Shown: positions 59,109-64,000 of the stretch, one piece after another
Layout: every line of letters begins with the position of its first letter
Position numbering within the stretch: the first letter of the stretch is position 1
Origin: Butyricicoccus_A sp963620595
GTDB lineage: Bacteria > Bacillota > Clostridia > Oscillospirales > Butyricicoccaceae
DNA: 64,000 bases
Direction of reading: 5' to 3'
Assembly (NCBI GenBank): GCA_963620595.1
Contig: CAVFAY010000011.1
Span: 17,927-81,926 of the forward strand
The notes under the pieces: generated by a model
Seen by the model: the letters and a program-made list of their open reading frames with translations, nothing else
What the model was told of the DNA's origin: nothing
The model's database searches: none
Translations under genes and position numbers: made by a program

Positions 59109-59146
59109 AAAACAAACAGGAGACATTGTAACATGTCTCGATTGTA

Positions 59147-59266
59147 TCTTCTTCCATCCAGACTGTGACTGTCGGCTCCGGACTCAAACCGGATCGGCCG
59201 CGGAATCGCTTCCAGCGGGTCGCGGGCTGTACCGCCGGTAGGGAATTACACCCTGCCCCGAAGAAC
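59147..59266 (-). promoter_or_regulatory. FMN riboswitch of the rib operon
   Basis: RFN element on the minus strand: CTTCGGGGCAGGGTG, CCCTACCGGCGGT, AGCCCGCGA, GATCCGGTT, GAGTCCGG, GCCGACAGT and GGATGGAAGAAG in order. Two terminators follow before ribD, so FMN binding should stop transcription. Confidence 0.95.
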
Positions 59267-59290
59267 AATGTTATTTTCTTGACAAGTACA

Positions 59291-59319
59291 AGTATACTAC
59301 ATGCATGGACAAATTGCAA
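59291..59319 (-). promoter_or_regulatory. rib operon promoter
   Basis: On the minus strand TTGCAA (59319-59314), 17-bp spacer, TATACT (59296-59291). Confidence 0.78.
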
Positions 59320-59374
59320 TAGGTTTTCTATATGTTACAAAAAACTTTAGCCGGGGCAAACTGTGGAAAAGCTG

Positions 59375-61954
59375 TCAAAAATTTCGTTCTCTGCCCGCCG
59401 CCCGCAGCCACAGCTTGCGCAGCAAATCCACGGGAATGACCGTGAGCGCAAGACCTGCCGCGACGCACAATTCGTACAGCGGAAGCGGCGTCGTGCGAAA
59501 TAGCGCACCGCCGTAATAAATGAGTCCGAGCTGTACGACAGAGACAGCGGTCATAATGCCGAGAAACAGCGGGTCGCGCCAGATGTGCGCCAGAATATTG
59601 AGCCGGTGTGTGCGCGCATTGTATGCATTAAAAATCCCACAGAAAATAAACAGCGCGAAGAACGCGGTCAAAAAGCGAACAGGATCTGCTGCGTAGCCAA
59701 AGAACCGCCGGAGCGGTGCGGCGCGTAAAAAGACAATACATAATGCGATGGTATAGCTTCCGGTCCATAGCAGCTGACTTTTCATATATTGATTGAGCAC
59801 CGGCTCTTCGCGGCGTTTGGGCGGCTCGCGCATATATTCCTGCAGCGGCGGCTCGCCGGAAAACGCCAGCCCTGCCAGCGTATCCATAATCAGATTGATC
59901 CACAGCATTTGCATGACCGTGACCGGCGTGTCAATGCCGATGAGCGGTCCGGCAATCGAGATGCCGACGGCACAAATGTTCATCGTCAGCTGAAAGACCA
60001 GAAATTTGCGAATACTTTTGAAAATCGTCCGTCCGTATAACACGGCGTGCGCGATCGAGGCGGGATTGTCATCGGTAATGACAATATCTCCGGCTTCTTT
60101 GGCGACGGCGGTGCCGCTGCCCATGGCAAAGCCGATGTCCGCGAGCTTGAGGGCAGGCGCATCGTTGACGCCATCGCCGGTCATGCCTGCGACGAGACCG
60201 GCTGCCTGTGCGGCTTGAATCAATCGCACTTTATCCGCGGGCAGTGCCCGTGCGACGACAGCGAGCTGGGGAAGCTGTTGGATCAGCTCCTGTTTTGACC
60301 AGCTGTGCAGCTGCCTGCTGTCTATCACGAGCGGATGCGCATCGGAGACAATGCCGCAGCGTTTGGCGATGGCACGAGCTGTGTCGGGGTGATCGCCGGT
60401 CAGCATGACGGTACGAATACCTGCTTGCGCCAGCTGATGAATCGCCTGCGGTGTTTCTCGGCGCAGCGGATCGCGCAGGACGAGCAGTGCCGTCAAAGTC
60501 ATGCCGTGCGGCAGTTGAGCCTCTGATACAGTTTGATCGGTGACTGCCATAGCGAGTAACCGCCCGCCTGATGCTGATTGCTCAGCGATGATATGAGATA
60601 ACGCAGACGAAGCAAATGCATGTATCGTTCCGTCCGGCGCGAGATATTGCGTACAGTGAGGAAAAAGCAGCTCCGGCGCCCCGCGCACCAAGGTTCGCAT
60701 TTGCGTGGTCAGACGAACTGCAGCATATTTTCGGCTGGAGTCAAAGGGAATGCGCTGACTGAGTGCCTGTGTTTGCCCGGTATCAAATGGTGCAATCGCG
60801 TGCAATAACGCGCGGTCTGTCGCGTTTCCGCCTGCGATTCCGTTGGCGGACAGCGTGCCGCCGGTATTATATCGGCAGTCCGCATAGATTTGCGCAAACA
60901 ACACCGGCGCGCGGCGATGCAGCAGTTGCATTCCGTCAAATCGCGTGCCATCACCGGAAAAAACAGCTTCTGCGGTCATCTGTCCGCAGGTCAACGTGCC
61001 GGTTTTGTCCGTGAATAAGAGGTTCATACTTCCGGCGGTCTCAATGCCGGTCAGCCGCCGAACCAAAACATGGTCGCGCATCATGCGCAGCATATTGGAG
61101 GATAAGACAACCGTAATCATCATCGGCAGACCTTCCGGAACAGCGACGACGAGTACGGTCACTGCCAAGGTGACCGCGTGCAAAATGTGCTGCAAGATAG
61201 AGGTGAAGCCTTGCTGGATGCCGTTTTGTACGATGAGACACAGGAATAAGTCGGATGCCGCGACAAGAATGGCTGCTGCCATGCCCAGCTTGCTGATACT
61301 GCCTGCGAGAGCGTCCAGACGAACATGTAGCGGGCTTTCCCGCGTGTCCTCCTGTAATTGTCCAGCCATGCTGCCGTATACGGTTTTGCTGCCGACAGCG
61401 GTTACTTGCAAAATGCCTTCACCGGAGGTGACAACACTGCCGCGCAGCAATTCTGCATCCGCTGTTTTGCGCATGTCATGGCTTTCGCCGGTCAAGGCGG
61501 ATTGATTGACATCTACTTTTCCTTCGCGCAGGATTCCGTCGGCGGGGATGCTTTCTCCCGCTTGCAGCAAGACTAAATCGCCGCACACGACATCCTCTGA
61601 GGGAATGACGAAAATACTTCCGCCGTCGCGCCGAACGCGACAGGTCACTTTGGCGGCTTCTGCCTGCATCCGGCGAAACGCTGCATCGCTGCCATATTCA
61701 GAAAGGGCAGAGACAAAGGTTGCCAGAAACACGGCGGCGGCAATGCCTGCGGTTTCAAACCACGGCGCCCCGCGCAGCATGAATAACAGATTGATACACA
61801 GCGCAATGAGCAGAATGCGAATGATCGGGTCGGAAAACCCGGATAAAAACCGAGAAAACAGACTGCTTCCGCTGGATTCGGTCAAACGATTGGAACCGTG
61901 CTGCTGTCTGGATCGCTGCACCTCGCCGCTGCTCAGCCCGCCGCTTCCGGTCAT
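59375..61954 (-). CDS. P-type (P2) cation-transporting ATPase, probably calcium
   Basis: 859-aa P-type ATPase of the P2 calcium-pump type. Actuator motif TGES (155-158), the PEGLP segment of TM4, phosphorylation site Asp316 in FTDKTGTLT, TGDHPDTA and GDGVNDAPALKLADIG are present, with four further TM helices at the C-terminus. No N-terminal heavy-metal domain is seen. Start at 61954 is preceded by AAGGGAGGG with good spacing; a second ATG two codons earlier is too close to it. Ion specificity is inferred from overall similarity. Confidence 0.9.
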   Translation of the reverse strand: MTGSGGLSSGEVQRSRQQHGSNRLTESSGSSLFSRFLSGFSDPIIRILLIALCINLLFMLRGAPWFETAGIAAAVFLATFVSALSEYGSDAAFRRMQAEAAKVTCRVRRDGGSIFVIPSEDVVCGDLVLLQAGESIPADGILREGKVDVNQSALTGESHDMRKTADAELLRGSVVTSGEGILQVTAVGSKTVYGSMAGQLQEDTRESPLHVRLDALAGSISKLGMAAAILVAASDLFLCLIVQNGIQQGFTSILQHILHAVTLAVTVLVVAVPEGLPMMITVVLSSNMLRMMRDHVLVRRLTGIETAGSMNLLFTDKTGTLTCGQMTAEAVFSGDGTRFDGMQLLHRRAPVLFAQIYADCRYNTGGTLSANGIAGGNATDRALLHAIAPFDTGQTQALSQRIPFDSSRKYAAVRLTTQMRTLVRGAPELLFPHCTQYLAPDGTIHAFASSALSHIIAEQSASGGRLLAMAVTDQTVSEAQLPHGMTLTALLVLRDPLRRETPQAIHQLAQAGIRTVMLTGDHPDTARAIAKRCGIVSDAHPLVIDSRQLHSWSKQELIQQLPQLAVVARALPADKVRLIQAAQAAGLVAGMTGDGVNDAPALKLADIGFAMGSGTAVAKEAGDIVITDDNPASIAHAVLYGRTIFKSIRKFLVFQLTMNICAVGISIAGPLIGIDTPVTVMQMLWINLIMDTLAGLAFSGEPPLQEYMREPPKRREEPVLNQYMKSQLLWTGSYTIALCIVFLRAAPLRRFFGYAADPVRFLTAFFALFIFCGIFNAYNARTHRLNILAHIWRDPLFLGIMTAVSVVQLGLIYYGGALFRTTPLPLYELCVAAGLALTVIPVDLLRKLWLRAAGRERNF

Positions 61955-62068
61955 AGACATCCCTCCCTTTGCTCCAGTGTATGAAGGGGGAACGGGGAGT
62001 ATGCCGCGAAAATATAGAGAAATTTGGGGAAAAGCGGACAAGAAAAAATGAGATACATAACCAGTAAA

Positions 62069-62095
62069 CCCTCCCACCAATCCGGCGGGAGGGTT
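62069..62095. terminator. Hairpin between the small membrane gene and the ATPase
   Basis: Arms AACCCTCCC / GGGAGGGTT. T-tract is weak on the minus strand, so this may attenuate rather than stop transcription into the ATPase gene. Confidence 0.4.
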
Positions 62096-62101
62096 CTAGT
62101 T

Positions 62102-62479
62102 TTATTCCGTTTCGCAGTCCGGTTTTGTTATGGTAATATCGTGACCGAGCTTTTCCAGACGCTCCAGACAATGCTCGCCTTTTCCGTGCTCGAGGGCATA
62201 GACGGTTTCGCTGATGCCGCGGATGGCTTTGCGCTGCACGAGCAGAACACGGCCGAGGACAACAAGCACAACGGCGTTTACAAGCAAAAACAGCAGATAG
62301 AGCTTGTTGAAATTACCGCCCTTAGATAAGAAAAATCCGATTTCACATGCCGTAAACACGGCAAACAGCAGGATGAGCCGACAGAGCGGGCGATGCTGTG
62401 CTTGTTCTTTGCGCAGAGATTGTTCTCCGAGTTCTATGAGCTTTTCCCGAGCTTCCTGTTCTGTCATCTGTCGTGTCAT
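62102..62479 (-). CDS. Small two-TM membrane protein, unknown function
   Basis: 125-aa protein: a charged N-terminal helix (MTRQMTEQEAREKLIELGEQ), two TM helices (about 35-52 and 60-78) and a cytoplasmic C-terminal tail. Family not recognised. Start at 62479 has AAGGAGG 9 bases upstream and a consensus promoter behind it. Followed by the P-type ATPase on the same strand, possibly cotranscribed across a weak hairpin. Confidence 0.68.
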   Translation of the reverse strand: MTRQMTEQEAREKLIELGEQSLRKEQAQHRPLCRLILLFAVFTACEIGFFLSKGGNFNKLYLLFLLVNAVVLVVLGRVLLVQRKAIRGISETVYALEHGKGEHCLERLEKLGHDITITKPDCETE

Positions 62480-62513
62480 GTGTGCGAGCCTCCTTGCTGT
62501 CTTTGTGTTTCTT

Positions 62514-62542
62514 ATTGTAGCTCTTGCGCGTGCCAATGTCCA
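62514..62542 (-). promoter_or_regulatory. Promoter of the small two-TM protein gene
   Basis: On the minus strand TGGACA (62542-62537), 17-bp spacer, TACAAT (62519-62514). Confidence 0.65.
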
Positions 62543-62581
62543 CGAAACCGGCGAAAGACCTGAGATTTGGCGAAAAACATC

Positions 62582-62613
62582 AAAAAAAGAGACAGAACCG
62601 AAGTTCTGTCTCT
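62582..62613 (-). terminator. Terminator after rubrerythrin
   Basis: On the minus strand AGAGACAGAAC, TTCG tetraloop, GTTCTGTCTCT, then T7. Confidence 0.92.
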
Positions 62614-62638
62614 TGCTATGCTTGGATAAGAGAAGCGA

Positions 62639-63226
62639 TTAGCCGAAGTAACGCTTGAGCAGACCGGCCAGAGCCTTGCCGTGACGAGCCTCGTCGCGAG
62701 CCATCTCATGAACGGTATCATGGATTGCATCCAGACCATTCTTCTTTGCGCACTTAGCCAGATCAACCTTGCCCTGCGTTGCGCCGTACTCGCAGTCAAC
62801 GCGCCATGCCAGATTCTCCTTGGTGCTTGCCTTCATGTTCGGTTCCAGCGTCTCGCCGAGCAGCTCTGCGAACTTAGCAGCGTGCTCTGCTTCTTCGTAA
62901 GCAGCCTTCTCCCAGTACAGACCGATTTCCGGATAGCCCTCACGATGTGCGATGCGAGCCATGCACAGGTACATGCCGACCTCGGAACATTCGCCGTTGA
63001 AGTTTGCCTTCAGCTGCTCCAGGATATACTCCTTGTCCTCAGCGGAAATATTGTCGTTGTTGGCAACAGTCTTCTCGTATACGCCGTACTCATGCTCAGC
63101 TGCCAGCTCGATTTCGCCAGCTACTTCCTTGAACATATTAGCCGGTGCCTTACATACCGGACACTTTTCCGGTGCTGCATCGCCTTCGTATACATAACCA
63201 CATACAGTACATACGAACTTAGCCAT
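62639..63226 (-). CDS. Reverse rubrerythrin (N-terminal rubredoxin domain)
   Basis: 195-aa peroxide-scavenging protein. The rubredoxin iron site C6-x2-C9 ... C22-x2-C25 is at the N-terminus, and the ferritin-like di-iron domain with its EEAEHAAKF and DEARHGKALAG ligands follows. This order is the reverse of classical rubrerythrin. Such proteins reduce hydrogen peroxide in anaerobic clostridia with electrons from NADH-linked carriers. AGGAGGACAAG precedes the start. An Rrf2 regulator gene lies 58 bases upstream on the same strand. Confidence 0.95.
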   Translation of the reverse strand: MAKFVCTVCGYVYEGDAAPEKCPVCKAPANMFKEVAGEIELAAEHEYGVYEKTVANNDNISAEDKEYILEQLKANFNGECSEVGMYLCMARIAHREGYPEIGLYWEKAAYEEAEHAAKFAELLGETLEPNMKASTKENLAWRVDCEYGATQGKVDLAKCAKKNGLDAIHDTVHEMARDEARHGKALAGLLKRYFG

Positions 63227-63245
63227 AATCTTGTCCTCCTAATAA

Positions 63246-63274
63246 TATATATAGTATCGGGTATTTGAACTCAA
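63246..63274 (-). promoter_or_regulatory. Possible rubrerythrin promoter
   Basis: On the minus strand TTGAGT (63274-63269), 17-bp spacer, TATATA (63251-63246), inside the 58-base gap after rrf2. The -10 falls very close to the ribosome binding site, giving a short leader. Confidence 0.35.
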
Positions 63275-63284
63275 AATATCATGA

Positions 63285-63701
63285 TTACGCCTGGTTATTT
63301 TCTGGCACAAACTGTGACAGGGGCAGGTCATATAATTTGCTGCGGATGTCTTGATTGATGGCGCCGAACAGCCGATGAAATGTGCACTCATTTTTTTGCT
63401 GCACACGGCTGCAATCGAATTCACTGCTCAGGCAGTGGTTGATTTCAATCGGACCGTCAATCACTTCGATGATCTCACCCAAAGAGATCTGATTGGCTGC
63501 ACGGGCGAGCTGATAACCGCCGCTGACGCCCTTAAAGGACTCTGTAAGACCGGCCTGCGTCAGCCTGCGCAGGATTTTGAGGGCGAACCGAGAGGGAACG
63601 CCGCTGTCATCTGATATTTGTTTTGCACTGATGGTCTGGTTGCGCTCCGCCAAACAGTACATAATACGGATTGCATAATCCGCTTCATGCGTGATTCGCA
63701 T
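63285..63701 (-). CDS. Rrf2-family transcriptional regulator
   Basis: 138-aa Rrf2 (IscR/NsrR type) winged-helix regulator with TISAKQISDDSGVPSRFALK in the HTH and GGYQLAR in the wing. Three cysteines, C90, C97 and C106, sit where Fe-S-binding Rrf2 proteins place their ligands. That suggests it senses iron-sulfur status, oxygen or NO. It lies directly upstream of reverse rubrerythrin, a natural target. CCGGAGGTG lies before the start. Confidence 0.9.
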   Translation of the reverse strand: MRITHEADYAIRIMYCLAERNQTISAKQISDDSGVPSRFALKILRRLTQAGLTESFKGVSGGYQLARAANQISLGEIIEVIDGPIEINHCLSSEFDCSRVQQKNECTFHRLFGAINQDIRSKLYDLPLSQFVPENNQA

Positions 63702-63740
63702 GCTGCACCTCCGGAAGGTCTTTTGTCTTTTGACACCTAC

Positions 63741-63768
63741 AGTATAACAGATTCATTTGGAATGTCAA
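63741..63768 (-). promoter_or_regulatory. rrf2 promoter
   Basis: On the minus strand TTGACA (63768-63763), 16-bp spacer, TATACT (63746-63741). Confidence 0.75.
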
Positions 63769-63842
63769 GTAGTAATGATTATTATTTTTAAGATTGTTTG
63801 AAAAAATTGCGTAATTTTTTTCAAAAAAATCAAAAAAAACAG

Positions 63843-63871
63843 TTGACATTTGTCTGTGGGAGAGATATAAT
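63843..63871 (+). promoter_or_regulatory. tRNA-Leu promoter, full consensus
   Basis: TTGACA (63843-63848), 17-bp spacer, TATAAT (63866-63871): a perfect SigA promoter, as expected for a stable RNA gene. Confidence 0.92.
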
Positions 63872-63947
63872 ACTAATTGTCGCTGAGAGATGCGGCAGGA
63901 AATAATTCGATTATTTCTCCCTCAAGTTGCTCAGACAACTCATACAT

Positions 63948-64000
63948 GCGACTGTGGCGGAATAGGCAGACGCGCACGTTTGAGGGGCGTGTGGGCAACC
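63948..64000 (+). tRNA. tRNA-Leu (anticodon GAG), cut by the window end
   Basis: Acceptor 5' strand GCGACTG, TG, D-arm GCGGAATAGGCAGACGC, anticodon stem CACGT / GCGTG with loop TTGAGGG giving GAG. The variable arm and 3' half lie beyond the window. Confidence 0.85.

Noticed and set aside
1..64000. CRISPR array, prophage or insertion sequence
   Set aside because: No regularly spaced repeats, no transposase, integrase or phage structural genes were found.

Overview
The window reads as chromosomal DNA from a Gram-positive, anaerobic, moderate-GC member of the Clostridia. An Oscillospirales or Butyricicoccus-like relative is my inference, since no rRNA is present to settle it. The evidence is a GlgC/GlgD glycogen locus, a YycH/YycI/WalJ set, RicT (YaaT), DegV, YitT, a reverse rubrerythrin, TPP and FMN riboswitches driving transcription terminators, strong AGGAGG ribosome binding sites and consensus SigA promoters. 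Gene density is high, there is no CRISPR array, no transposase and no prophage, and most of the window is core metabolism.

Layout. 0-6 kb: glycogen synthesis (a GlgB-like protein, GlgC, GlgD, GlgA). 6.2-8.3 kb: an SLH-domain surface protein and a Nudix hydrolase. 8.3-14.8 kb: a wal-type envelope block made of a kinase-less WalK/PhoR-like sensor, YycH-like and YycI-like proteins, MurA, WalJ and RlmH. 14.8-18.4 kb: pyrC, a DUF1294 protein, a D,D-carboxypeptidase and YbaK. 18.8-23.4 kb: a GntR regulator, serC-serA and an Old Yellow Enzyme-type reductase. 23.6-29.6 kb: an operon of FemAB-type transferase, alanine racemase, an Orn/Lys/Arg decarboxylase-like enzyme, holB and ricT. 29.7-37.3 kb: DegV, a HydF-like GTPase, an AraC regulator with two Gfo/Idh/MocA dehydrogenases, and a phosphoglucomutase. 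37.4-38.6 kb: a small accessory patch with two 196-bp repeat copies, an orphan gene and a tiny XRE regulator. 38.7-43.6 kb: thiC with its TPP riboswitch, a candidate stand-alone ncRNA, rpsO and pnp. 43.7-50.3 kb: a membrane protein, a radical SAM/MarR pair, an M16 peptidase, glycerol kinase, YitT and tRNA-Arg. 50.4-55.3 kb: a polysaccharide deacetylase lipoprotein, an AT-rich cluster of three near-identical small membrane proteins around a secreted protein, and pgi. 55.5-59.3 kb: ribD-ribE-ribBA-ribH under an FMN riboswitch. 59.4-64 kb: a P-type cation ATPase, a small membrane protein, Rrf2 plus reverse rubrerythrin, and the start of tRNA-Leu.

How the parts fit. pgm, pgi and the glg genes connect glucose-6-P, glucose-1-P, ADP-glucose and glycogen. 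MurA, WalJ, the carboxypeptidase, FemAB and alanine racemase serve the cell wall.

The most unusual theme is intact genes whose products have lost the residues that define their families. The GlgB-like protein has lost the GH13 nucleophile and acid/base positions. The HydF-like GTPase has lost all the cysteine ligands of its iron-sulfur cluster. The WalK-like sensor has no kinase. The secreted protein at 52.4 kb keeps a peptidase-like His region but shows no catalytic-Cys segment. None of these shows a frameshift, so they look like maintained pseudoenzymes. The candidate ncRNA at 40.35-40.50 kb and the small-membrane-protein cluster at 51.6-53.4 kb are the least explained loci.
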